This document shows positions 1 to 9,300 of a stretch of 64,000 nt of DNA, one piece after another. The notes below the pieces were generated by a model, which was given only the letters and a program-made list of their open reading frames with translations, did no database searches and was not told where the DNA came from. This DNA comes from Gammaproteobacteria bacterium (GTDB taxonomy: Bacteria; Pseudomonadota; Gammaproteobacteria; JACKNK01), in contig JACKNK010000003.1 of assembly GCA_024234955.1 (NCBI GenBank), positions 1 through 64,000 of the forward strand, given 5' to 3'. Both the position numbers and the translations under genes were made by a program. Numbering within the stretch: the first letter of the stretch is position 1; the number at the start of each line of letters is the position of its first letter.

Positions 1-251
1 CTGGCTGGTGATTTCCCGGCCGCGATCATCTTCTTTGCTTCGCTGAGTCGTTCTCGCGCTTCTGCAAGCGTAACGCCACGAACACCATACCGGCCTATCG
101 TCAGCGTCTCCTGTCGACCGTTAATCGCGTAGTTGTATCGGAAGGAGATACCTCCTGCTGGTGTCACCGCCACATAGAGCCCATCGCGGTCGTTCACTTT
201 GTAGAGTTTGTCCTGCGGTTTCAAATTTCGCAGCTTGGTATCTGTCAGCAT
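1..251 (-). CDS. P4-type tyrosine integrase, N-terminal part (runs off window)
   Basis: The reverse strand from an ATG at 251 reads open to the window edge (83 codons). It begins MLTDTKLRNLKP, followed by NDRDGLYVAVTP, an IGRYG segment and TLAEAR near residues 57-70. This is the DUF4102 arm-DNA-binding domain found at the N-terminus of P4/prophage-type integrases, which insert and excise genomic islands by site-specific recombination. The catalytic domain (R-H-R-Y) would lie beyond the window, so integrity cannot be judged. The gene starts 307 bases from the stop of guaA, with its start facing guaA. This is the usual arrangement for an island integrase beside its attachment site. Base composition of the gene and its flank is visibly more AT-rich than the neighbours. 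Confidence 0.85.
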   Translation of the reverse strand, partial: MLTDTKLRNLKPQDKLYKVNDRDGLYVAVTPAGGISFRYNYAINGRQETLTIGRYGVRGVTLAEARERLSEAKKMIAAGKSPA

Positions 252-275
252 CACAAGTCCTCCCCTAGGGGAAAA

Positions 276-430
276 AATACCATGATCTTTCATGGCGTGT
301 TTTTCTTATGTTTCTCGTTCTATATCAGTGACTTGTCGATTTTTAATACCATGAATGTGCTGAACAACATGGCATGGTATTTTGTCGAATCCCTGATCTT
401 GAGGGCGACAATACCACGATTTATACCATT
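276..430. repeat. AATACCATG-type repeats upstream of the integrase
   Basis: AATACCATG occurs at 276-284 and 345-353, and inverted (CATGGTATT) at 373-381. Close variants are AATACCACG at 410-418 and TATACCATT at 422-430. The first copy also forms a perfect inverted repeat, CCATGA-TCTT-TCATGG, at 280-295. Five spaced copies in about 155 bases just upstream of an integrase start fit binding sites for the integrase arm domain, an excisionase or an autorepressor. Which protein binds is not known. Confidence 0.5.
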
Positions 431-447
431 GAAAAAGTTTGCTTGGC

Positions 448-550
448 GGTGCCTGCCAGTGCCAGCAGGTGCCAGACAAAGATTGGAATATATCAGTTAA
501 TACAATGAGTTATGTGTTGTTTGATGCCTGCAGGTGCCTGCCAGTGCCAG
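448..550. repeat. 18-base direct repeat abutting the guaA 3' end
   Basis: GGTGCCTGCCAGTGCCAG is present at 448-465 and again, identical, at 533-550. The copies are 85 bases apart and the second ends 8 bases before the guaA stop codon. A partial third unit (CAGGTGCCAGAC) follows the first copy at 466-477. Repeats at this position are candidates for the attachment core or integrase-binding sites. An ordinary local duplication is the alternative. Confidence 0.55.
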
Positions 551-558
551 ACGTGGAA

Positions 559-2136
559 TCATTCCCACTCGATGGTGCCCGGCGGCTTGCCGGTGATGTC
601 GTAGACCACCCGGGTGATTTCCGGGATCTCGTTGACGATGCGGCGGCAGACGTGATCGAGGAATTCGTAAGGCAGATGTGCCCATCGTGCCGTCATGAAG
701 TCGATGGTTTCGACCGCCCGCAGGGCCACGACCCAGCTGTATTGGCGACCATCGCCCATTACGCCGACGGCCTTCACCGGCAGGAACACGGCAAAGGCCT
801 GGCTAACCTTGTCGTACAACTCGTGCTTGTAAAGCTCGCCGATGAAAATGTCGTCGGCAAGCCGCAGCACGTCGGCATATTCGCGCTTCACTTCACCGAG
901 GATGCGCACCCCCAGTCCCGGGCCGGGGAACGGATGGCGATACACCATTTCAGGCGGCAGGCCGAGTTCGACACCGATGGTACGAACCTCGTCCTTGAAC
1001 AGTTCGCGCAGCGGCTCGACCAGTTCCAGCTTCATGTAGTCCGGCAGGCCACCAACGTTATGGTGCGATTTGATGACCTTGGCCTTGCCGGTCTTGGAAC
1101 CGGCAGACTCGATCACGTCCGGATAGATCGTGCCCTGTGCCAGGAAGGAAACGTCTTCGATCTTGTCCGCTTCTTCCTCGAACACATCGATAAACATATT
1201 GCCAATGATCTTGCGCTTACGTTCCGGATCGGTCTCGCCGGAAAGCGCACGCATGAAGCGATCTGCCGCATCCACACGGATGACTTTGACCCCCATGTGC
1301 TTGGCGAAGGTAGCCATGACCTGATCGCCCTCGTTCAGGCGCAGCAGGCCGTTATCGACGAATACGCAGGTGAGTTGATCGCCGATGGCCTTGTGCAACA
1401 TGGCAGCGACCACGGAGGAATCGACACCTCCGGAGAGACCGAGCAGGACTTTCTTGTCGCCGACCTGGGCCTGAACGCGACCGATCATGTCGTCAATGAT
1501 GTTGCCCGGGTTCCACAAAGACTCACAGCCACAAATCTCATGAACAAAACGCGAGAGGATGCGTTTGCCCTGTTTGGTGTGCGTGACTTCCGGATGGAAT
1601 TGAACCCCATAAAAGCGGCGTTCTTCGTCGAACATGCCGGCAAGCGGTGCGTTATCGGTGCTCGCCATGACCCGGAAGCCGGGCGGCAATTCATCGACCC
1701 GGTCACCGTGGCTCATCCACACGTCGAGCAGGCCGAAACCTTCGGCGGATGTGTGATCCTCGATATCCCGCAGCAGTGCGGAATGGCCTCGGGCGCGAAC
1801 CTGTGCATAGCCATATTCCCGATGCGTGGAATTGACCACCTTGCCACCGAGCTGATGCGCCATGGTCTGCATGCCGTAACAGATGCCCAGCACCGGCACA
1901 CCAAGTTCGAACACGACCTGGGCGGCGCGTGGCGTTTCCTCTTCTGTCACAGACTCTGGCCCGCCGGAGAGGATCACCCCATTCGGCGCGAACTCACGAA
2001 TATCCGCCTCATCGATATCGTAAGGATGCAGTTCGCAATAAACCCCGGCCTCGCGGACTCGGCGCGCGATCAACTGGGTGTACTGGGAACCGAAATCGAG
2101 AATCAGGACGCGATGGGCGTGAATGTCACGGCTCAT
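559..2136 (-). CDS. guaA: GMP synthase (glutamine-hydrolysing)
   Basis: Converts XMP to GMP with ATP and glutamine in purine biosynthesis. The 525-residue product has a class I glutamine amidotransferase domain with catalytic Cys86 in GICYGMQ and the His-x-Glu of FHPEV near residue 176. The ATP-pyrophosphatase loop GLSGGVDSS lies near 233, and the C-terminal dimerisation domain ends in IEWE, the usual GuaA terminus. Length matches the family and the gene is intact, so any island insertion has preserved the reading frame. guaB, its frequent partner, is not adjacent. Upstream lies pelG, 97 bases away on the same strand. Confidence 0.97.
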   Translation of the reverse strand: MSRDIHAHRVLILDFGSQYTQLIARRVREAGVYCELHPYDIDEADIREFAPNGVILSGGPESVTEEETPRAAQVVFELGVPVLGICYGMQTMAHQLGGKVVNSTHREYGYAQVRARGHSALLRDIEDHTSAEGFGLLDVWMSHGDRVDELPPGFRVMASTDNAPLAGMFDEERRFYGVQFHPEVTHTKQGKRILSRFVHEICGCESLWNPGNIIDDMIGRVQAQVGDKKVLLGLSGGVDSSVVAAMLHKAIGDQLTCVFVDNGLLRLNEGDQVMATFAKHMGVKVIRVDAADRFMRALSGETDPERKRKIIGNMFIDVFEEEADKIEDVSFLAQGTIYPDVIESAGSKTGKAKVIKSHHNVGGLPDYMKLELVEPLRELFKDEVRTIGVELGLPPEMVYRHPFPGPGLGVRILGEVKREYADVLRLADDIFIGELYKHELYDKVSQAFAVFLPVKAVGVMGDGRQYSWVVALRAVETIDFMTARWAHLPYEFLDHVCRRIVNEIPEITRVVYDITGKPPGTIEWE

Positions 2137-2233
2137 TGAGGGGCCTCATCGGAGAGTGGGCATATACAGGAAAGGCGCGGACGATAGCACAGCGTTCACA
2201 GCCTTTTAACGGGGCTGGCATGGCCACCCGGCG

Positions 2234-3613
2234 CTATTCGACCGAGGCGTTCCGGACGATGAACGTCTGATAGGGAAGATTGAGCATGTGCCGGGTTGCC
2301 AACACGTAGGCAAAGCCGAAGGTCAGGATTGCCGAAACCGCGTAACCGAAGCCATACCAGGCGATCCCGAGATGCAGACTCAAGCCCGACAACAGCGTGT
2401 TGCTGACCAGGAAGAATGCGGCCACGGCAAGCGTTTGCCGGCGCACATCGAAATAGGACAGCACGGTCATCAGGAACAGCGCGAACACATGAAACATTGC
2501 ACCCAGCACCCCGAACCGGAACGCCCCCAGCTGCATGAAGCTGATCCCCAGAAAATCCAGCAACTGCGGTGCAAACAGCACAACCACCACGGTGACCGTG
2601 ACCTGCAACACCAGCAGACTGCGCGCCGACGCACTCATCGCCTGCCATATCTGCGCGTGATCGAAGGCCAGACGGTCGTAGGTCGCGTGCTTCTGGACGT
2701 CCTGATAGAAGCGCAGGTAGCGCTCGTAGAAGCGTGTTTCGATATTGAAAGTGAACAAGGCCATCGCCGGAACCACGCTGAGGTAAGCGAGGAACATGGC
2801 CGAGTCGTAATCCGGGCTGGAAATTAACCGGTTGGCGTGGAGCTCGCGTTCCGGCGAGAACCACATGATCCATTTATCGACCCAGATAGCGAGGTTGTAG
2901 ATCAAGCCGGACAGGGCGATCTCCCAGTAACGCGGGAAATGCCCGAGAAAGGCGAACGGCATTTCCGGCGGATCGGGATATTCCGCGAATACCCTTGCCG
3001 ACAAGGAAAAGAAGATCACCATCAGGCCGACATTGAACCCCAGCAACATGCCTGCCGACCCCAGAACCGGCGCCATGAACAGGGTCGCGACCAGCGACAG
3101 CGCCATCCCGAAGGCGAAGGTGCGCGTCACCATCTGGTAGTCCTTGAGTGCGGTCACGAACACACTCCCCAACCAGATCCCGGTGATCAGAAAGTAATTG
3201 GTTACCGCACCAAAACGTTCCAGAGGCAGCAATTCCGCATAGCCGTAATAGAACGGGACGACAACCAGCCCCTGTGCGCCGAACAACACCGTCAACGCCC
3301 CCAGATACATGCCGGTGGCGCGCTCCGCCTGCTCCGCGTAGATCAGATCGGCAAGATAACGGGTCGCAATCATGAACACTGGTGCAGAAAAAACCAGGGA
3401 AAACGCAAAGTTGTAAATGATGATGATGCGGAAATTGGTGAGTTCCTCCTGATAAAGGAACTGCGAACCGATGGTGACCAGCGCGCCGATACAGATGATG
3501 GTAAACAGCCACGGCCCACTGGAGATGATCGCGGCGTACAGGTAGCCCTGAAAGATGCCGGCCAGATCATCGCGAATAGCGAGCTTGCGGAGGACAAAAC
3601 CGATACCGGCCAT
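2234..3613 (-). CDS. pelG: Pel polysaccharide inner-membrane transporter PelG
   Basis: A 459-residue polytopic membrane protein opening MAGIGFVLRKL, very close to the start of known PelG, and carrying about twelve hydrophobic segments. PelG is a MATE/MOP-like transporter that works with the glycosyltransferase PelF and with PelD/PelE to make and move Pel polysaccharide across the inner membrane. Length agrees with the roughly 456 residues of Pseudomonas PelG. It is about 13 kb from the rest of the pel genes, between guaA and secF. A 165-base gap with a hairpin separates it from secF, so it probably has its own promoter, although I see only weak candidates. Confidence 0.9.
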   Translation of the reverse strand: MAGIGFVLRKLAIRDDLAGIFQGYLYAAIISSGPWLFTIICIGALVTIGSQFLYQEELTNFRIIIIYNFAFSLVFSAPVFMIATRYLADLIYAEQAERATGMYLGALTVLFGAQGLVVVPFYYGYAELLPLERFGAVTNYFLITGIWLGSVFVTALKDYQMVTRTFAFGMALSLVATLFMAPVLGSAGMLLGFNVGLMVIFFSLSARVFAEYPDPPEMPFAFLGHFPRYWEIALSGLIYNLAIWVDKWIMWFSPERELHANRLISSPDYDSAMFLAYLSVVPAMALFTFNIETRFYERYLRFYQDVQKHATYDRLAFDHAQIWQAMSASARSLLVLQVTVTVVVVLFAPQLLDFLGISFMQLGAFRFGVLGAMFHVFALFLMTVLSYFDVRRQTLAVAAFFLVSNTLLSGLSLHLGIAWYGFGYAVSAILTFGFAYVLATRHMLNLPYQTFIVRNASVE

Positions 3614-3726
3614 GTACGGGTCTCTTAAATGGAGAGAATGAGCCCGAGTTTAAGCGTTCCAGACCGATCGCGTGCCCTTTGCGCTGCATTCCATGTCGCC
3701 ATGCATCGTCCACCCCGTCACAAACA

Positions 3727-3754
3727 GAAACGGCCCGTTCACACGAGCCGTTTC
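3727..3754 (-). terminator. hairpin after secF
   Basis: GAAACGGC (3727-3734) and GCCGTTTC (3747-3754) form an 8-bp stem around a 12-base loop, about 25 bases beyond the secF stop. On the minus strand the stem ends in TTTC followed by TGTTTG, so the U-tract is poor. It may be a weak terminator separating secF from pelG. Confidence 0.45.
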
Positions 3755-3778
3755 ATCGATGAGCCGTGGTAATACGAA

Positions 3779-4708
3779 TCAGGGTCGGTCAGCCCCTTCC
3801 ACCTCGGGCTTGGCGGCAGGCATCAAGTCCTGCTTGCTGACCCCCAACGCCAACGCGGCGGTACCGGCGACGTAGATGGACGAATAGGTGCCGATACCGA
3901 TACCCACGATCAAGGCAAGCGCGAAGGCGTTGATCACCTCGCCACCGAGGGCAAACAACGCGATCAACACCAGCAATGTGGTGCCGGAGGTCATCAAGGT
4001 ACGGGACAAGGTTTGGTTGATCGAGATATTCATGACTTCTTTCGCTGAACCTTTGCGGATCTTGCGGAAGTTCTCGCGAATGCGATCGAACACCACGATG
4101 GTGTCGTTGAGCGAATAGCCGATCACAGCCAGCACCGCCGCGAGCACGGTCAGATCGAATTCGATCTGGGTCAGCGCGAAGAAACCGAGCGTGATGATCA
4201 CATCGTGGATCAAGGCCGCGACCGCGCCCAGGGAAAAGCGGTATTCGAAACGGAAGGTGACGTAGATCAGGATGCCGATCAGGGCAATCAGCATCGCCAT
4301 CGCACCTTGTTCAGCCAGTTCATCGCCGACCTGCGGCCCGACGAACTCAACCCGACGCACGTCCACGTTCACACCACCGGTGCGCAGCGTACCCACCACC
4401 TGCTCGGACAACTCGGCTTGATTGACCCCTTCCTTTGGCGCGATGCGCACCAGCACGTCACGGGTAGTGCCGAAATGCAGAGCCTGCGCATCGCCAAAAC
4501 CAGCCTGGGTCAGACGTGTACGCACATCGGTGAGATCTGCCGGCTCGCTGTACGCCACTTCAATCAGCGTGCCGCCCGTGAAGTCGATACCGAAACTCAA
4601 GCCTCGGACGACCAACAGCACCAAGGAAAGCAGGATCAGGGAGCCGGAAAACACCAGCGCGATACGACGCTTGCCCATGAAGTCGATATTCAGTTCGTTG
4701 ATTTTCAT
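3779..4708 (-). CDS. secF: protein translocase subunit SecF
   Basis: Partner of SecD in the accessory complex that uses the proton gradient to help SecYEG export proteins. The 309 residues have the N-terminal membrane segment, the GIDFTGGTLIEV motif near residue 40 that begins the periplasmic domain, and the C-terminal five-helix bundle including GYSLNDTIVVFDRIREN. Length is typical. It follows secD by 10 bases and is last in tgt-yajC-secD-secF. Confidence 0.97.
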   Translation of the reverse strand: MKINELNIDFMGKRRIALVFSGSLILLSLVLLVVRGLSFGIDFTGGTLIEVAYSEPADLTDVRTRLTQAGFGDAQALHFGTTRDVLVRIAPKEGVNQAELSEQVVGTLRTGGVNVDVRRVEFVGPQVGDELAEQGAMAMLIALIGILIYVTFRFEYRFSLGAVAALIHDVIITLGFFALTQIEFDLTVLAAVLAVIGYSLNDTIVVFDRIRENFRKIRKGSAKEVMNISINQTLSRTLMTSGTTLLVLIALFALGGEVINAFALALIVGIGIGTYSSIYVAGTAALALGVSKQDLMPAAKPEVEGADRP

Positions 4709-4718
4709 GGTCAGGTTC

Positions 4719-6584
4719 TCAGATGAGGAGCTTGCGCACGCGCTTGCCGCCGTAGATCAGATTGATCAGCGCTCGGGTGCCCATGATCGCGGTAAACATG
4801 GAGGTGACGATGCCGATGGACAAGGTAATAGCGAAGCCCTTGATCGGTCCGGTACCGAAGCTGAAAAGCACCACCGCAGCAATCAGCGTGGTGATGTTCG
4901 CATCGGCGATGGTCGAGAAGGCTTTCGCGTAACCCGCGTGGATCGATGCCTGCGGCGAATTGCCGATCCGCAACTCCTCGCGGATGCGCTCATAGATCAA
5001 CACGTTGGCGTCCACCGCCATGCCGATGGTGAGCACGATGCCGGCAATGCCCGGCAACGTCAGCGTGGCCTGGAACATCGACAGGACGGCCACGATCAAC
5101 ACCAGATTCATGGCCAGGGCGACGTTCGCGACCAGACCGAACACCTTGTAGTAGAGCGCCATGAACACCAGCACCAGGGCCATGCCGACAACCACGGACA
5201 GGAAGCCCTGATCGATGTTGTCCTGACCGAGGCTGGGTCCGACGGTGCGTTCTTCGATGATCTCGATCGGCGCGGCCAGGGAACCGGCACGCAGTAGCAA
5301 AGCCAGATCGCGAGCTTCATCGGTGCTGTCAATGCCGGTGATCTGGAAGCGTTTGCCGAGCTGATCGCGAATGGTTGCCACCGAGATGACTTCCTCGATG
5401 GTGTGCTTCTCCTTGACGGGCTCGCCATCGACGACCTTGGTTTCGACCTTGTTCTCGATGAACACCACCGCCATCGGCAGGCCGATGCGGTCGCGGGTCT
5501 GGTTGGCGAACTTTTTGCCGCCCTCGCCGGACAAGGTGATGAACACCGCCGGGCTTCCGTTCTGCTGCTCGATACCGGAGGCCGCATCGACGATGTATTC
5601 GCCGGTCAGCATGACCTGTTTCTTGAGCAGTTGCGGACGACCGTCCCGATCATGATACAGACGGGTACCGGCCGGGATACGACCGCTCTGCTCGGCATCC
5701 ACCGGGTCGTGTTTCTCATCGGCCATGCGGAATTCCAGGGTCGCGGTAGCGCCCAGTATGTCCTTGGCACGCGCGGTATCCTGAACGCCGGGCAGCTGCA
5801 CCACGATACGGTTATCGCCCTGCTGCTGGATCACCGGCTCGGCGACGCCGAGTTCATTGACGCGGTTACGCAAGGTGGTGATGTTCTGCTGCAAGGCGAA
5901 ATCACGAATCTGCTTGGCCTCGGTCTCACCGATGGACAAACGCAGTGCGGTTCCGCGACCGGTCTCGATCGCCGCGATCTGCAGATCGCCGAACTCCTTG
6001 TCCAGAACGCGCTGCGCGTCGGTCAGTTCCGCCGGATCGCGGAAACTGACGACCACACCGCCATCGCGGTCATCGCGCGCCACGCTCAGGTAGCGCACCT
6101 TTTCATTCCGCAAGGCCAGGCGGACGTCATCAACGTAACGTTCCTCGGCCTGCGAGAGCGCAGCATCCATATCCACTTCCATCAGGAAGTGAACGCCACC
6201 GCGAAGATCGAGCCCGAGATACATCGGCAACCCGCCCATATCCTGCAACCAGGCCGGCGTCGCCGGGGCAAGATTCAGTGCCACGATATAGGGACGTCCC
6301 AAAGTGTCCTTGACCAGATCGGCGGCCTTGAGCTGATCTTCCGTGTTGGTGAAGCGCACCAGCAGACGATGCGGGCTGAGCTCGGAACCGACGATCTTGA
6401 GCCCCGCCTCGCTCAGCGTCGCCTCAACCTGCGTCTGGATCGCCGCATTGACTTCTGCGTCACGCGCCGGAGATATCTGGATCGCCGGGTCTTCACCGTA
6501 AAGATTGGGCAGCGCGTAGAGCGTCCCCAACAGCATGGCGAGCACGATCAAGGCGGTCTTCCACCAGGGGTAATGGTTCATCAT
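4719..6584 (-). CDS. secD: protein translocase subunit SecD
   Basis: Large subunit of the SecDF export motor in the inner membrane. It has 621 residues: one N-terminal membrane helix followed by LYALPNLYGEDPA, the GLDLRGGVHF motif near 125, a long periplasmic P1 domain, and a C-terminal membrane bundle with GMAVDANVLIYERIREEL. The start is one of two adjacent ATGs. Order and spacing (yajC upstream, secF downstream) match the conserved gammaproteobacterial operon. Confidence 0.97.
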   Translation of the reverse strand: MMNHYPWWKTALIVLAMLLGTLYALPNLYGEDPAIQISPARDAEVNAAIQTQVEATLSEAGLKIVGSELSPHRLLVRFTNTEDQLKAADLVKDTLGRPYIVALNLAPATPAWLQDMGGLPMYLGLDLRGGVHFLMEVDMDAALSQAEERYVDDVRLALRNEKVRYLSVARDDRDGGVVVSFRDPAELTDAQRVLDKEFGDLQIAAIETGRGTALRLSIGETEAKQIRDFALQQNITTLRNRVNELGVAEPVIQQQGDNRIVVQLPGVQDTARAKDILGATATLEFRMADEKHDPVDAEQSGRIPAGTRLYHDRDGRPQLLKKQVMLTGEYIVDAASGIEQQNGSPAVFITLSGEGGKKFANQTRDRIGLPMAVVFIENKVETKVVDGEPVKEKHTIEEVISVATIRDQLGKRFQITGIDSTDEARDLALLLRAGSLAAPIEIIEERTVGPSLGQDNIDQGFLSVVVGMALVLVFMALYYKVFGLVANVALAMNLVLIVAVLSMFQATLTLPGIAGIVLTIGMAVDANVLIYERIREELRIGNSPQASIHAGYAKAFSTIADANITTLIAAVVLFSFGTGPIKGFAITLSIGIVTSMFTAIMGTRALINLIYGGKRVRKLLI

Positions 6585-6631
6585 CGGCAGGGGTCCGGCG
6601 AAGTGGGTTGACGCGGGGTTTTAAGAAGGAA

Positions 6632-7009
6632 TCAAGCGCTTTTGATCGTGCCCTTGGGCATCAGCGTGGCAACCTGACCGCGCTGAACCTTGACGACGAC
6701 GCCTTCGGCGATTTCGACATCAAGATAATTCTCGCCCGCCTTCACGACCTTGCCGAGCAGACCGCCGTTGGTGACGAGTTCATCGCCCTTCTGCAACGCC
6801 TCGACCATGGACTTGTGTTCCTTGGCGCGCTTGCTCTGCGGGCGAATCAACATGAAATAGAAGATCACGAAGATGATGATCAGCGGCGCCATCTGGACCA
6901 GGAAGTTGGGTTCCGGCGGTGCGCCTTCCGCGAACGCGGGCGCGGCGACCAGGGCGGAGATCAGGATCAGTAACAAGCGGACAGTGGCATTCATACGAAA
7001 CGGATTCAT
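6632..7009 (-). CDS. yajC: Sec translocon accessory protein YajC
   Basis: Small single-span membrane protein associated with SecDF. The 125 residues include a hydrophobic N-terminus, a second strong helix (APLIIIFVIFYFMLIRPQ) and the typical RPQSKRAKEH sequence, followed by a beta-rich cytosolic tail. The start at 7009 is preceded by AGGA at good spacing, so the longer form with MNPFR is preferred over the ATG five codons later. The N-terminal stretch resembles a signal peptide, which is longer than in Escherichia coli YajC. Confidence 0.95.
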   Translation of the reverse strand: MNPFRMNATVRLLLILISALVAAPAFAEGAPPEPNFLVQMAPLIIIFVIFYFMLIRPQSKRAKEHKSMVEALQKGDELVTNGGLLGKVVKAGENYLDVEIAEGVVVKVQRGQVATLMPKGTIKSA

Positions 7010-7059
7010 CAGTGAAATTCCTGGGTCTTGACAAGATGTGAGGCGAAAAATTCGCCGGA

Positions 7060-8253
<1,194 letters not shown>

Positions 8254-8257
8254 TCAC

Positions 8258-8332
8258 GTCGAATGTCTATTCGACTCCTCCATCCTCCTTTGGTGGTTTT
8301 AGGCGCGGCTCCAATTGCCGCGCCTTTTTTTT
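8258..8332 (+). ncRNA. candidate intergenic small RNA with pyrimidine-rich centre
   Basis: A roughly 75-nt transcript is predicted between tgt (divergent) and yciK. It has a 5' hairpin GTCGAAT-GTCT-ATTCGAC (8260-8277) and an unpaired segment CTCCTCCATCCTCCTTTGG. A terminator of GGCGCGGC (8302-8309), a 7-base loop, GCCGCGCC (8317-8324) and eight T (8325-8332) follows. The terminator works only on the plus strand, and no plus-strand gene lies upstream of it in the window. The CCTCC words are complementary to Shine-Dalgarno sequences, the signature of small RNAs that block translation initiation. I recognise no named family. The opposite reading is that the same bases are a purine-rich tgt leader. 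Confidence 0.5.
8302..8332 (+). terminator. strong intrinsic terminator (plus strand)
   Basis: An 8-bp GC-only stem with a 7-base loop is followed by eight consecutive T residues. On the opposite strand the stem is followed by TAAAACC, so it is not bidirectional. It ends the candidate small RNA. Confidence 0.8.
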
Positions 8333-8538
8333 GCCTGTCGCTTCCGTGCGCACACCGGCTGCGGAGTCTAAATCAGTCTGTGCGACGGTGGGTCGGCGCA
8401 ATCAGGGGGAATTTCCACGGCACAACACCGGATTCAAAGGATCCATCTCCGCGTCCGCCGACCTATCGCCAATAGGTAAGGAGTACGCGGCGACCAAGGT
8501 TTACAATCCCGACAATCTCCCTGCAGAGGACGCCCCGC
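8333..8538. other. intergenic stretch before yciK
   Basis: The remainder of the 366-base non-coding gap between the tgt start (8172) and yciK (8539). I see no gene. A possible -10 box TACAAT lies near 8502. AGAGGA at 8525-8530 is placed correctly as the ribosome site for the yciK GTG start. Confidence 0.4.
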
Positions 8539-9300
8539 GTGAGCAACGACGTCGCCCCCATTCCCACCAGTTTCGACCCCGATCAGGAACGCTTCGACAA
8601 CCGTGTCATTCTGGTTACCGGCGCCGGTGATGGCATTGGCCGGGCGGTCAGCGTCGCACTCGCCAAACGGGGCGCAACCGTCGTCATGATTGGACGGACG
8701 ACGCGGAAACTCGAAGACGTCTACGACGAGATCGAAAACGCCGGTTTTACCCAGCCGGTCATCCAGCCGATGAACCTAGAAGGCGCCGCGCCGCCCGATT
8801 ATGCGAAGCTCGCCAACGACATCCGGGACAACCTTGGGCGTCTCGATGGCATCCTGCACAACGCGGCGCTGCTCGGCGCGCTCGCCCCGATCGAGCTCGC
8901 CGACCTGGAGCTCTGGTACAAGGTCATGCAGGTGAATCTCAACGCTCCCTTCATGCTGACCCAGGCCTGTCTGCCGCTGATGCGCGAATCCGAAGATGCC
9001 AGCATCGTGTTCACCTCGGATCGCGTCGGACGCAAGGGCAAGGCTTACTGGGGTGCCTATGGCGTGTCGAAATTCGGAATCGAAGGGCTGAGTCAGATCC
9101 TCGCCGATGAGACCGAACATGAAGGCCGCATCCGCGTGAACACGATTTACCCCGGGCCGGTCGCGACCCGACTTCGCCGCAACGCCTACCCCGGCGAAAG
9201 CGGCGACATGCATCCCGCCCCGGCGGACGTCGTCGCCCCGTTCCTGTATCTGCTTGGCCCCGCTTCAAAGGGGGTCACCGGTCAGGCGTTCGAGCGGTGA
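8539..9300 (+). CDS. yciK: YciK-family short-chain dehydrogenase/reductase
   Basis: A 253-residue NAD(P)-dependent oxidoreductase of the classical SDR fold. It shows the dinucleotide motif TGAGDGIG near residue 29, HNAALLG (the NNAG-type motif) near 108, the catalytic Ser at FTSD, and YGVSKFG as the YxxxK active-site pair. The C-terminal NTIYPGPVATRLRRNAYPGE is typical of the YciK group. Its substrate is not established. The GTG start is supported by AGAGGA eight bases upstream. The stop overlaps the GTG start of the next gene, so translation is coupled. Confidence 0.9.
   Translation: MSNDVAPIPTSFDPDQERFDNRVILVTGAGDGIGRAVSVALAKRGATVVMIGRTTRKLEDVYDEIENAGFTQPVIQPMNLEGAAPPDYAKLANDIRDNLGRLDGILHNAALLGALAPIELADLELWYKVMQVNLNAPFMLTQACLPLMRESEDASIVFTSDRVGRKGKAYWGAYGVSKFGIEGLSQILADETEHEGRIRVNTIYPGPVATRLRRNAYPGESGDMHPAPADVVAPFLYLLGPASKGVTGQAFER

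Larger units (their letters stand above)
252..558. other. AT-rich island flank between integrase and guaA; probable attachment region
   Basis: No credible gene is visible here. The first part (about 270-430) is AT-rich and carries repeated AATACCATG-like words in both orientations. The second part (448-550) carries an 18-base direct repeat whose second copy stops 8 bases short of the guaA stop codon. This arrangement suits integrase arm sites and a recombination core, and probably the integrase promoter. Where the core lies cannot be decided without the other end of the island. Confidence 0.55.

Noticed and set aside
439..2139. 566-codon plus-strand open frame across guaA
   Set aside because: It is the reverse shadow of guaA in GC-rich DNA. 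The product has no family features, and GuaA on the other strand is intact and fully conserved.
2288..6611. Several long plus-strand frames opposite pelG, secF and secD
   Set aside because: All mirror recognised minus-strand genes. Their translations are rich in His/Gln/Arg, as expected from reverse-complemented codons, with no ribosome sites or motifs.
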